A stretch of 64,000 bases of DNA from Dehalococcoidia bacterium (lineage in GTDB: Bacteria; Chloroflexota; Dehalococcoidia; Bin125). A program made the translations under genes and the position numbers. The notes below the pieces were generated by a model that was given only the letters and a program-made list of their open reading frames with translations, did no database searches and was not told the origin of the DNA. This document shows, in pieces, positions 1 to 8,231 of this stretch. Numbering within the stretch: position 1 is the stretch's first letter; every line of letters begins with the position of its first letter. The stretch spans positions 620,001 through 684,000 of the forward strand of contig JAJDTU010000005.1 in the NCBI GenBank assembly GCA_022826965.1, in the 5' to 3' direction.

Positions 1-2
1 TC

Positions 3-368
3 TGCCTGGAGTCGGCCGACTACCACTTCCTCGCCGCCGACGTACGCAAGGCGCGCCCAGAGTTCGACATGATGCCCTCGGACTACTTCCGCCGCCAGGT
101 CTACGCCTGCTACTGGTTCGAACGGATCGCGCCGCGCAAGCTGATCGACGACATCGGCGCGGACAACATCCTCTTCGAGACTGACTTCCCCCACCCCACC
201 TGCCTCTACGGCAACGTGCAGGAGACCATCGAAGACGGCCTCGAGGGCCAGCCCGAGGAAATCCGCCGCAAGATCCTCTGGGAGAACTCGGCCAAGCTCT
301 ACAACATCGACATTCCCGAAGTCATGCCCGCCGGCCTCGCCGCAGCAGCCGCCGCCGGCGGCGGATAA
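3..368 (+). CDS. Amidohydrolase 2 family protein, C-terminal part (cut by window edge)
   Basis: The reading frame is open from the left edge (first full codon at base 3), so the N-terminus lies outside the window. The visible 121 residues include FETDFPHP, which matches the last barrel-strand metal/catalytic Asp region of the amidohydrolase-2 (TIM-barrel, metal-dependent) superfamily. The following ENSAKLYNI segment is the usual C-terminal helix of that family. The protein ends in an Ala/Gly-rich tail. The family includes decarboxylases and hydrolases, and the substrate cannot be told from this fragment. A methionine at base 69 is internal, not the start. Confidence 0.8.
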   Translation, partial: CLESADYHFLAADVRKARPEFDMMPSDYFRRQVYACYWFERIAPRKLIDDIGADNILFETDFPHPTCLYGNVQETIEDGLEGQPEEIRRKILWENSAKLYNIDIPEVMPAGLAAAAAAGGG

Positions 369-382
369 CCCCGGGTTCAATC

Positions 383-422
383 TCTCCCCCCGCTCCGCGG
401 GGGGAGATGTCCCGTAGGGACA
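383..422. repeat. Double-hairpin dispersed repeat, copy 1
   Basis: Two adjacent perfect hairpins. The first is an 11-bp C/G-run stem with loop TCC (383-407); the second is a 6-bp stem TGTCCC/GGGACA with loop GTA (408-422). A G-run follows. The same architecture recurs at 45470-45517, so this is a dispersed REP-like element. It could also act as a transcription barrier after the amidohydrolase gene, although no T-run follows. Confidence 0.7.
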
Positions 423-444
423 GAGGGGGGCTCCCCGAACGATC

Positions 445-472
445 AGAGGCCGCTCCCGCGGGAGCGGCCTCT
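445..472. terminator. Perfect 28-bp palindrome, terminator-like
   Basis: The stem AGAGGCCGCTCCC pairs perfectly with its reverse complement and there is no unpaired centre. It lies 25 bases upstream of the SDR start codon. There is no T-run on either side, so Rho-independent termination is uncertain. A cruciform or protein-binding site is also possible. Confidence 0.4.
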
Positions 473-497
473 CGCATGTGTAAACGGAGACACAGAC

Positions 498-1259
498 ATG
501 GACATCAACGGCAAGGTCGCAGTCGTCACCGGATCATCCTCAGGAGTCGGTGAGGCCACCGCCAAGCTCCTCGCCTCCTTGGGAGCCTCAGTCGTCGTCA
601 ACTACTTCCGCGGCGCCGACGCTGGACAGCGAGTCGTTGACGAGATCCAGGCCGCCGGAGGTTCCGCGATCGCCGTACAGTCCGACACCCGCTCCGACGC
701 CGACTGCCGCAAGCTCATCCAGGCCGCCATCGACGAGTACGGCCACCTCGAAATCCTCGTCAACAACGCCGGCATGACCCACTTCATCGCCCACGACGAC
801 CTCGAGGGCGTCACCGACGACGTCTGGGACGACATCATCGGCGCAAACCTCCGCGGTGTCTTCAACTGCACCCGCGCCGCCGCGCCGCACATGCGGGCCG
901 CCGGCGAAGGCGCGGTCGTCAACGTCAGTAGTGTCGCCGGAGCCGGCGGCGGAGGCTCCTGTATCCCCTACGCCGCCAGCAAGGCCGGCGTCAACGTGAT
1001 CACCAAGTCCCTCGCCCGCGTCCTCGGCCCCGAGATCCGCATCAACACCATCGCCCCCGGCTTCATCGAAGGACGCTGGCTCCGCGGCGGACTCGGAGAG
1101 GACACCTACGAAGCCGGCCGCAAACGCCTCGGCGAAACCGCCCCACTCAGAGGCGTCGCCACACCCGAAACCTGCGCCGACGCCATCGTTGCCCTGATCG
1201 AACGGAACGTCTTCGTCACCGGCCAGACCATCACCGTCGACGGCGGCGCAACGCTGTAG
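498..1259 (+). CDS. Short-chain dehydrogenase/reductase (SDR)
   Basis: The 253-residue length is normal for a classical SDR. The nucleotide-binding motif TGSSSGVG lies at residues 11-18, the structural NNAG near residue 90, and the catalytic Ser-Tyr-Lys set in VSSVAG and PYAASKAG near residues 142-161. The C-terminus ends FVTGQTITVDGGATL, typical of FabG-like reductases. It probably interconverts a hydroxyl and a keto group with NAD(P)H; the substrate is unknown. A purine-rich ACGGAGA precedes the ATG. It stands alone on the plus strand, convergent with the P450 gene. Confidence 0.88.
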   Translation: MDINGKVAVVTGSSSGVGEATAKLLASLGASVVVNYFRGADAGQRVVDEIQAAGGSAIAVQSDTRSDADCRKLIQAAIDEYGHLEILVNNAGMTHFIAHDDLEGVTDDVWDDIIGANLRGVFNCTRAAAPHMRAAGEGAVVNVSSVAGAGGGGSCIPYAASKAGVNVITKSLARVLGPEIRINTIAPGFIEGRWLRGGLGEDTYEAGRKRLGETAPLRGVATPETCADAIVALIERNVFVTGQTITVDGGATL

Positions 1260-1271
1260 AACAGGATCGGC

Positions 1272-2543
1272 CTAGCGGACTGAGTAGCTCACCGGCAGCC
1301 GCTTGATCCCGCCGATCAATCCCGAAGACAGCCGCTCGACCTCGCCCTCAACGGCGAAGTCGTCCAGCTTCGCAATCAGGTGACGGAAGACCGAGCGCAT
1401 CTCCAACCTCGCCAGGTTCGCGCCAAGGCAGAAGTGCTCACCAAAGCCGCCGAAGGCAAGGTGCTCGTTCGGCGAACGCCCGATATCGAACGTATCCGGA
1501 TCCTCGAACACGTCCTCGTCACGGTTCGCCGACGGATACCACATCGCCAGCGTCTCTCCCGCCTTCATCGGGACGCCGCGCACCTCGGTGTCCTGGGTCA
1601 CCGTCCGCGCGAAATGCACGACTGGCGACGTCCAGCGCAGCATCTCCTCGACCGCGCTGTCCAGCAGCTCAGGCTGATCCCGCAGCCGCTCAAACTGCTC
1701 AGGATGCTCAATCAGCGCCTGCATCCCGCCCGAGGTCGCATTCCGCGTCGTCTCGTTCCCGGCCAGGATCAGCAGGACGGCATATGAGATGACCTGGTGC
1801 TCGGGCATCGGTTCGCCGTCAATCTCGGCCTGCACGAGCGCAGTCATCACGCTCTGGTCCGGCTCGCGCCGCTTGCGCTCGATATGGCCCATGAAGTAGC
1901 CCTGCAGCCCGCGCATCCCCGACTGCCACGTCTCCCGGCGCGTGCGGCCCTGCTGGTACTCGGGATCTTCAGAGCCCAGGAACTCGTTCGTCCAGTGGAA
2001 CAGGTCGTCCCACGATTCGTGGTCGACGGCTAGCAGCTCGCAGATCGCTGCGAGCGGCATGCGCGCCGCGACATCGCGGACAAAGTCGGCCTCCCGCCGA
2101 TCACTCAGTTGATCGACGACATGCGCAGCAGCATCGTCGACGACGTCTTCCGCAATCTCGTCAATCCGATCCTCCAGCAGCCGCATGCCGCGAGGCGAGA
2201 AGCGACGGCTGGTCGCGTTGCGATACTTACCGTGCTCGGGCGGGTCCATGTTGATCAGGTTGGGAACGGTAAGTGCTGGGTCGTTGGCGCCGCCGTCTCC
2301 GGATCCGGCCTCGCGGATGACCAGACGTTGGCTGCTGATGAACGTCTCCGGATCGCGCGAGATCTGCTGGATGTCGTCGTACTTGGTGATCGCCCAGAAC
2401 GGCGTGACACCGGGCCGCTCGTACCAATAAACGGGCGCTTCGCGGCGCAGCAGCGCCCATCCCTCCCATGGATAGCCCCGCTCCGCGTAAAGCTCAGGAG
2501 TCACCAGGTCAATCTGATCGAGTCCGCTCGCCATCGTCGTCAT
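1272..2543 (-). CDS. Cytochrome P450
   Basis: A 423-residue soluble bacterial-type P450 heme monooxygenase. Visible motifs are the I-helix oxygen-activation motif AGNETT near residue 260, the K-helix ExxR in EEMLRW near 295, and the heme-thiolate loop FGGFGEHFCLG near 363-373 with Cys as iron ligand. There is no N-terminal membrane anchor. The ATG is supported by GGAGGG six bases upstream. No ferredoxin or reductase gene is adjacent, so redox partners must lie elsewhere. The gene diverges from the CocE-type hydrolase. Substrate unknown; many relatives act on terpenoids, steroids or fatty acids. Confidence 0.93.
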   Translation of the reverse strand: MTTMASGLDQIDLVTPELYAERGYPWEGWALLRREAPVYWYERPGVTPFWAITKYDDIQQISRDPETFISSQRLVIREAGSGDGGANDPALTVPNLINMDPPEHGKYRNATSRRFSPRGMRLLEDRIDEIAEDVVDDAAAHVVDQLSDRREADFVRDVAARMPLAAICELLAVDHESWDDLFHWTNEFLGSEDPEYQQGRTRRETWQSGMRGLQGYFMGHIERKRREPDQSVMTALVQAEIDGEPMPEHQVISYAVLLILAGNETTRNATSGGMQALIEHPEQFERLRDQPELLDSAVEEMLRWTSPVVHFARTVTQDTEVRGVPMKAGETLAMWYPSANRDEDVFEDPDTFDIGRSPNEHLAFGGFGEHFCLGANLARLEMRSVFRHLIAKLDDFAVEGEVERLSSGLIGGIKRLPVSYSVR

Positions 2544-2638
2544 GAGCGCCCTCCGCAGTCGCCGGCCATCGCGTCGCTATCCTCGTCCTGAGCGTATCAA
2601 TCCAGAACAGCGACGCACGTGCTCTTGCGAGGTGAGCC

Positions 2639-4531
2639 ATGAACGACAAACGATCACTCCTGGGTGTCTACGAGGGATACACGGAGCAGGTGGCCGACGG
2701 CTACGAGCGCGAGTCGCTGTACCTGACGATGCAGGACGGCTGCCGGATCGCCATCGACGTCCTGCATCCCGCGCTCGCCGGCCGGCGGATCGAGTCTGCG
2801 TCGCCGACCGTGCTGCACTGCACGCCGTACCGCCGCTCGTTCGTCCTGACCGGCGAGGGGACTTCGGCTGCGCGCTACCAGCAAGAGCTGCGCGCGATAG
2901 AGCCGGGAGAGCTGGTCACGCAGTACGAGGAGCGCCCAATTGCGCGCGACCTGATCCACCACGGCTATCGCTTTGTCTCGCTCGACCTGCGCGGCACCGG
3001 CGCGTCCTTCGGCGAGCTGTACAACGACTCATGGCTGGCCGGCCACGACATCGCCGAGGTGATCGACTGGATCTGCGCACAGGACTGGTCCACTGGCCGC
3101 GTCGGCATGGTCGGCATTTCCTATGAGGGGATGATCCAGTTCTTCACGGCCGCGCACCAGCCCGAGGGGCTCAAGTGCATCGCTCCGCAGTACCCGGGCC
3201 TGCCGCAGTGTTATGTCGACGGCGGGCTGGCTATCAGCAGCTTCGCCCGCGTCTGGGAACAGTTGCACAAGGGCCTCTCCGAACACGAGCCGTCCGCCCC
3301 CGTTGACGGAACCGACGGCGACGCCCTGCAACGAGACGCCATGGACTCGCACTCGCCCGACGGGTATCGCTGGGTCGAAGCGTTCTCGGAGATGGATCCG
3401 CGCGATGTCACGCGGATGTCGTCGTACGACGGCCTGATGCGTCGCAAGCCGCGACCCGACATCGGCCTGGGCGAGGTCGCCAGCGGCTGGTTCGACTCCA
3501 CCGACACGATCAACGCGAGTGGCGTCCCCACCTATCTCGTTACCGGCTGGTGGGACCTGACCTTCCCGGGATACCTGATCGATGCATTCAATCGTCTGGA
3601 CGTGCCCAAGAAGCTGATTGTCGGTCCCTGGAATCACGGACAGGGCGGCGACCCGGAGCTGCTGCGCTGGTTCGACTACTGGCTCAAGGACGTCGACAAC
3701 GGCGTGATGGACGATCCGCAGGTCCACTACGGCGCAAGCGAGCCGTCGGGCGCAACGCAGTGGAAGTCGGCCCCGCGCCTGCCGCTGCCTGAGGCGCGAA
3801 GTCGGTCGCACTGGCTCGACGCCGACGGAACACTCTCCGCCTCTCGCCCGAATGCCACCGCGCGGCTTACGTACGAGGTGGATCACGAGGTGAGCCTGGG
3901 CACGATGAGCCGGCACAGCTACTACAGCCAGGACCTGTACATCAACACGGTCGACCTCAACGCCCGCGCCGAGCGCTGCCTGAGCTTCACCAGCGAGCCC
4001 GTGGCGGAAGACGTCGAGATCACCGGATGGCCGGCCGTCCAGCTTGAGCTCGCGACCACCTCAGACCGCGGCGCGGTCGTCGTGACGTTGGAGCAGATCG
4101 GCGCGGACGGCTCGGCCGCCTACCTCTCCGAAGGCTTCCTCAACTTCGCCCATCGCCGAGCCGGCGACGATCCGGGTGGTCACGAGGGTCCGGTCTGGCA
4201 TAGCTGGAGCAAGGCCGACCTCGCGCCGGTCAACCCCGGCGAAGCGATGGACATCCAGGTCGAGATGTATCCCATCTCCGCCATCGTCCGGGCCGGTCAG
4301 CGCATCCGTCTCACCGTCGCTGCCGCCGACGCCGACAACCTCGTCGTCCCGACCCAGGGAGACGAGGCGACGCTCACCATCACCATCGGCGGCGAGCGCG
4401 CAGCAAGGCTGATCCTGCCCATCGTCAACGAGTCGGTGACGCCTACGGCGCAGGTCGTCGAAGGAGGCTTCAACGGAGAGTCCGACGGCTTCGCCTTCCG
4501 CCGCCCGGTCGACGCGCCGATGTCCCCCTAG
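2639..4531 (+). CDS. CocE/NonD family hydrolase (X-Pro dipeptidyl-peptidase S15 type)
   Basis: A 630-residue protein with the two-part layout of the CocE/S15 family: an alpha/beta-hydrolase domain followed by a beta-rich X-Pro-dipeptidyl-peptidase C-terminal domain (about residues 380-620). The nucleophile elbow is GISYEG (Ser near 160). The likely acid is the Asp in TGWWDLT (near 306) and the likely base the His in GPWNHGQG (near 332). Members hydrolyse acyl esters or amides, such as cocaine esterase and glutaryl acylase. No signal peptide is seen, so it is probably cytosolic. GAGGTGA lies just upstream of the ATG. Confidence 0.88.
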   Translation: MNDKRSLLGVYEGYTEQVADGYERESLYLTMQDGCRIAIDVLHPALAGRRIESASPTVLHCTPYRRSFVLTGEGTSAARYQQELRAIEPGELVTQYEERPIARDLIHHGYRFVSLDLRGTGASFGELYNDSWLAGHDIAEVIDWICAQDWSTGRVGMVGISYEGMIQFFTAAHQPEGLKCIAPQYPGLPQCYVDGGLAISSFARVWEQLHKGLSEHEPSAPVDGTDGDALQRDAMDSHSPDGYRWVEAFSEMDPRDVTRMSSYDGLMRRKPRPDIGLGEVASGWFDSTDTINASGVPTYLVTGWWDLTFPGYLIDAFNRLDVPKKLIVGPWNHGQGGDPELLRWFDYWLKDVDNGVMDDPQVHYGASEPSGATQWKSAPRLPLPEARSRSHWLDADGTLSASRPNATARLTYEVDHEVSLGTMSRHSYYSQDLYINTVDLNARAERCLSFTSEPVAEDVEITGWPAVQLELATTSDRGAVVVTLEQIGADGSAAYLSEGFLNFAHRRAGDDPGGHEGPVWHSWSKADLAPVNPGEAMDIQVEMYPISAIVRAGQRIRLTVAAADADNLVVPTQGDEATLTITIGGERAARLILPIVNESVTPTAQVVEGGFNGESDGFAFRRPVDAPMSP

Positions 4532-4543
4532 CAGGCCGCTCAG

Positions 4544-5305
4544 CTACTCGCCGGCGAATGCCGGCGGGCGGCGCTCGAACAGGGCTCGGATGCCCTCTCT
4601 GGCGTCGTTGGAGTTCCTGGCGGCGGCGACCAGTTCGTCCACATCCTCGTGCGGGATGTGATCACGGAAATCCATCTCGCGAACGATCAGCGCTTTCATC
4701 GCGACCAGGCTGAGCGGCGCGTTGTTGCTCAGCCGGTCGATGACCTTGGCCGAAGCATCTTCGAGTTCCTCGGTGTTCGCCACTCTGGCAATGACGCCCC
4801 ACTCATGCATCCGCCAGGCGGGAATACGATCGCCGAGCAACAGGATCTCGCGAGTCGCGACGGGTCCAGCGACCTCCAGCAGCTTCTTCGCCAGGAACCA
4901 CGAGGGGGCCAGGCCGATCTGCGCCAGCGACATGCCGAACTTCGCATCGACGCTCGCGACGACGAAATCGCAGTGCAGCGCCAGCTCGTTGCCGCCGGCG
5001 ATCGCGTCGCCCTGGACCACCGCAACCACCGGCAGCGGCCAATGTTGGATCGCGTCGAGCATCTGCTCGATCGAGACCTCACCGCCGGGCAGACCCTCCT
5101 CGCGCTCACGCAGGTCGAGCCCAGCGCAGAACACGGCCCCACTCGCGCGGATCACCGCGACGCGCTCCTCCGCCGACGGCTCACCGGCGAAGGCGGCGTG
5201 CAACTCGGTCAGCATCTCACTATTCAGCGCGTTGCGCTTCTCCGGTCGGTTCAGCGTCACGGTGCGCACCGCTCCGTCAACGACAACCTCAATGATCTCG
5301 CTCAT
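4544..5305 (-). CDS. Enoyl-CoA hydratase/isomerase family protein
   Basis: A 253-residue crotonase-fold protein. It shows the N-terminal TLNRPEKRNALN signature, the first oxyanion-hole region CAGLDLRE, and the second in GDAIAGGNELAL. Such enzymes hydrate 2-enoyl-CoA in beta-oxidation, though crotonase members also isomerise or hydrolyse CoA esters. It is the last gene of a minus-strand acyl-CoA operon, 36 bases after the acyl-CoA dehydrogenase. Start choice: AGGAG sits six bases before the ATG at 5305; a GTG one codon upstream is possible but worse placed. Confidence 0.88.
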   Translation of the reverse strand: MSEIIEVVVDGAVRTVTLNRPEKRNALNSEMLTELHAAFAGEPSAEERVAVIRASGAVFCAGLDLREREEGLPGGEVSIEQMLDAIQHWPLPVVAVVQGDAIAGGNELALHCDFVVASVDAKFGMSLAQIGLAPSWFLAKKLLEVAGPVATREILLLGDRIPAWRMHEWGVIARVANTEELEDASAKVIDRLSNNAPLSLVAMKALIVREMDFRDHIPHEDVDELVAAARNSNDAREGIRALFERRPPAFAGE

Positions 5306-5341
5306 CACAATCTCCTGGTCTGATCCTGCAACCCGCGCAGA

Positions 5342-6511
5342 TTACCCGCTGCTTCCGCGACCGAGCAGGTCGCGGGCCATGATGATTCGCTGCACCTCCG
5401 ACGGACCCTCGCCAATCCGACGGATGCGCATCTCCCGGTACCAGCGCTCGAGCGGCAGGTCCTTCGTCACGCCGATGCCGCCGTGAATCTGGATCGCACG
5501 GTCCACAACCCGGCTGGCGCCCTCGGTCGAGGTCAGCTTGGCCATCGCCGCTTCGAAGCGGAACGGATCGCCCTGCTCCGCCTTCTCGGCCGCGGCCAGG
5601 TACATCATCCGACCGGTGCGGATGTCGATCTCGTTATCGACAATCATCCACTGGATCGCCTGCCTCGAGGCGAGCGCCGCCCCAAACGTCTCGCGCTGCT
5701 GGGAGTAGGAGATCGCCATCTCCTGCGCCGCCACTGCGACGCCGACGCAGCTCGCCGAGTAGGGAATCCGCTGGCGGGTCAGGTTGTTGTTGGCCAGCGA
5801 AAATCCGCCGCCCTCCTCTCCGACCAGGTTGGCCGCCGGCACACGGACATCGTCGAACGACAACTCGGTGCCGTAGTTGGCGGAGCGCAGCGTGTGTACA
5901 ACACGCCGTACCTCGAAGCCGGGCGAGTCTGTATCAACCAGGAACGCGGAAATGCCGCGGCGCCCCTTCTCCGGATCGGTACGAGCGAAGACCAGGCCGA
6001 AGTCAGCCCGATCGGCGCCCGAGCTGAATAGCTTCGAGCCGTTGAGGATCCAGTCGTCGCCGTCCTTGACTGCCTTGGTCTGAATCGCACGAGCCGGGTC
6101 TGAGCCGCCCGACGGCTCGGTCAGGCCGAAGAACGCCCGCTTCTCGCCCTCCAGCATCGGATAGAGATACCGCTGCTTCTGGTCATCCGAGGCCGCATAC
6201 AACTGCGCCAGGCCGGCCGATCCGAACGCCCCGTAGCAGGGCAGATAGAGTCCGGCGCGGTGCTGCGACATCTCCTCGGCCACCAGACCGCGGGTCGTCA
6301 GCGGCAGACCGGGCCCGCCGTAATCCTCGGGCACGTCGATGTGATAGAGACCCATCTGCTGCACGATGTCCTTGAGTCGGTCCAACTCACCCGGTGGCAG
6401 TTCGACCGCGTCAGGATCCAGGTCTCGCTCCAATGGCTGGACTTCCTCTCGCACGAACCGCTTGACCGCCTGGGTGATCATTCGTTGCTCTTCGGACATC
6501 AGGATGTCCAT
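5342..6511 (-). CDS. Acyl-CoA dehydrogenase
   Basis: A 389-residue flavoprotein of the acyl-CoA dehydrogenase family, the FAD-dependent alpha,beta-dehydrogenation step of fatty-acyl or branched-acyl-CoA breakdown. The substrate/FAD loop FGLTEPSGGSDPA is visible, as are the C-terminal GGIGVTKDLPLERWYREMR region and the GEGPSEVQ segment that carries a Glu at the place used for catalysis in medium-chain enzymes. The open frame extends upstream, but the family N-terminus and GAGGAGG near 6518 place the start at the ATG at 6511. It sits between the GIY-YIG-like gene and the enoyl-CoA hydratase in one operon. Acyl chain preference is unknown. Confidence 0.92.
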   Translation of the reverse strand: MDILMSEEQRMITQAVKRFVREEVQPLERDLDPDAVELPPGELDRLKDIVQQMGLYHIDVPEDYGGPGLPLTTRGLVAEEMSQHRAGLYLPCYGAFGSAGLAQLYAASDDQKQRYLYPMLEGEKRAFFGLTEPSGGSDPARAIQTKAVKDGDDWILNGSKLFSSGADRADFGLVFARTDPEKGRRGISAFLVDTDSPGFEVRRVVHTLRSANYGTELSFDDVRVPAANLVGEEGGGFSLANNNLTRQRIPYSASCVGVAVAAQEMAISYSQQRETFGAALASRQAIQWMIVDNEIDIRTGRMMYLAAAEKAEQGDPFRFEAAMAKLTSTEGASRVVDRAIQIHGGIGVTKDLPLERWYREMRIRRIGEGPSEVQRIIMARDLLGRGSSG

Positions 6512-6533
6512 GACATGCCTCCTCTGCCGTCCT

Positions 6534-6920
6534 CTAGCCGTCCGCCGGCCTGACCGGCTGCGACCGCCGCAGCCGACCGAGCTGGGGCGTATCGCGCCAA
6601 TCTCCGACCGGATGGGCCGGCGGCCACTCGACGCCCTCATCGCGCTGGAACTGCATGAGCATCTCCAGCCGCTTGGTCGTGTACTGCTGATTGGCCTCCC
6701 AGCGAAACTGGGCCGCTCGTTCGCGCAGCACGGCATTTGGGTCGTCGCCGCCGAAGTGCAGCGCAATCCGCGTGCGCAGACCGAACGGCTCGCGGCCGCC
6801 GGCCTGTCCGATGTAGAGCAGATTGCCCCCGGCATCGGCGATCTCGTACACGCCGACGACGGCGGGAATCGCGCGAATCGACTCCGGCGACGGCTGAATC
6901 CAGGGTTTGCGAATGGGCAT
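6534..6920 (-). CDS. GIY-YIG-like small protein
   Basis: A 128-residue protein with a GIY-YIG-like core: VGVYEI, then about ten residues later LLYIGQAG, then an Arg in GLRTRIALHF. These match the first strands and catalytic Tyr/Arg positions of the GIY-YIG nuclease fold. No DNA-binding domain is fused. It lies 24 bases after a CoA-transferase gene and 22 bases before the acyl-CoA dehydrogenase, so it is co-transcribed with acyl-CoA catabolism, an odd setting for a nuclease. It may be a repair nuclease or a non-catalytic relative; the C-terminal half has no recognised motif. Confidence 0.6.
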   Translation of the reverse strand: MPIRKPWIQPSPESIRAIPAVVGVYEIADAGGNLLYIGQAGGREPFGLRTRIALHFGGDDPNAVLRERAAQFRWEANQQYTTKRLEMLMQFQRDEGVEWPPAHPVGDWRDTPQLGRLRRSQPVRPADG

Positions 6921-6944
6921 CGAGACCTCGCTCTCAGCGGGTAG

Positions 6945-8231
6945 TCAGCGCGGACGCAACCGGTCGCTCGCGGCCCCCGAGTCGATCAACTCCGCAACGC
7001 GTTCGTCTGAGTATCCCAAGATCTCGCGCATGACGGGCACGGTATCGGCTGCAAACAACGGAGCGGCGTTCCTGGGCGGCGACGGTGTCTCGGACAGACG
7101 AAATGCGGCTTGCGGCGCCGGCGACAGGCCGAGCTGCGGATGCGGCAACCCGCCAACCGATTGTCTGGCCCAAACCTGCTCGTCACGCAGCAAGGTTCGC
7201 GCACCCATGACAGGCGAAGCCGGGACGCCGGCCTCCTGCAGTCGATCGGTGAGCTCGAACGGGTCGAACTCGAACGCCCACGCGCCCAGCAACTCGTCGA
7301 GTTCCGCTCGATTGTGCCAGCGTCGCAGACCTGTGCGGAAGCGGCGGTCAACGCAAACGGCCGAGTCCTCCCAGACCTCCAACAACCCGTCCCACTCCGC
7401 ATCGTCGCGGCAGGCGATAGCAATCCATGAATCGGCATCGTCAAGCACCGGCTGCGTCGGATAAACGCCATGTGGGGCTGCAGACGAGTGTTCGTTGCCG
7501 CGCCGCGTCGGTTCGCGACCGGAAAGCTGCTGTCCGACCATCGCGTCTCCGATCAGTTGCAGCTCTCCTTCAAGCATGGCCAGTTCGACGGTCTGCCCGC
7601 CGATGCGACATCGGGCAATCAGCGCCGCCACGGTCGATAGCGCCGCGCTGAGTCCTGCGTTCTGGTCGCAATAGAAGTTGCCCGGCTTGAGCGGCGAGCC
7701 GTCGGCATAGCCGGTCAGCCAGGACATGCCGCTCATCGCGTCGATGCCGGGGCCATACGAGATCCGGTCGCGCCAGGGACCGGACTTGCCGAACGCGGGC
7801 ATCGACACGTAGACGAGCTGTGGATTGCGCTTGCTCAACTCGTCCCACTCGAGCCCGAAGTTGCCCATCACTCGGGGCGAGTAGTTCTCCAGTACAACGT
7901 CCGACCGCTCGACCAGGTCTAGGAACACCTCGCGGCCGGCCTGTGCCGTCAGGTTGAGCGCCATCGAGCGCTTGCTGTTCGCCAGTTCGTTCTGTCGCGG
8001 CTCGCGGTTCCAGGGTTCGTCGGGGCCTCCTCCGCGATGCGGCAGCGCCGAAGCGGGATGAACCGGCCGAGCCCACGGGGTCTCGATCCTGATGACCTCG
8101 GCGCCCAACGCGCCGAGCAGAACGGTCGCGGTTGGCCCCGCAACTGCCGTGGTCAAATCGAGGACCCGGATCCCGTCCAGTGGGCGGCAGTTCGAGCGCG
8201 GGTACGGCAACAGCTGAGGCTCAGGCAACAC
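6945..8231 (-). CDS. CaiB/BaiF (class III) CoA-transferase, catalytic Asp present
   Basis: A 428-residue class III CoA-transferase with the N-terminal Rossmann segment LDGIRVLDLTTAVAGPTAT. The position used for covalent catalysis in formyl-CoA transferase is occupied by Asp in FYCDQNAGL. The family moves CoA from an acyl-CoA donor to an organic acid, activating it for beta-oxidation. The start codon overlaps the end of the neighbouring CoA-transferase gene by 11 bases, implying translational coupling and perhaps a hetero-oligomer. Substrates cannot be told from sequence; the acyl-CoA dehydrogenase and hydratase downstream suggest activation of a carboxylic acid for oxidation. Confidence 0.9.
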   Translation of the reverse strand: MLPEPQLLPYPRSNCRPLDGIRVLDLTTAVAGPTATVLLGALGAEVIRIETPWARPVHPASALPHRGGGPDEPWNREPRQNELANSKRSMALNLTAQAGREVFLDLVERSDVVLENYSPRVMGNFGLEWDELSKRNPQLVYVSMPAFGKSGPWRDRISYGPGIDAMSGMSWLTGYADGSPLKPGNFYCDQNAGLSAALSTVAALIARCRIGGQTVELAMLEGELQLIGDAMVGQQLSGREPTRRGNEHSSAAPHGVYPTQPVLDDADSWIAIACRDDAEWDGLLEVWEDSAVCVDRRFRTGLRRWHNRAELDELLGAWAFEFDPFELTDRLQEAGVPASPVMGARTLLRDEQVWARQSVGGLPHPQLGLSPAPQAAFRLSETPSPPRNAAPLFAADTVPVMREILGYSDERVAELIDSGAASDRLRPR

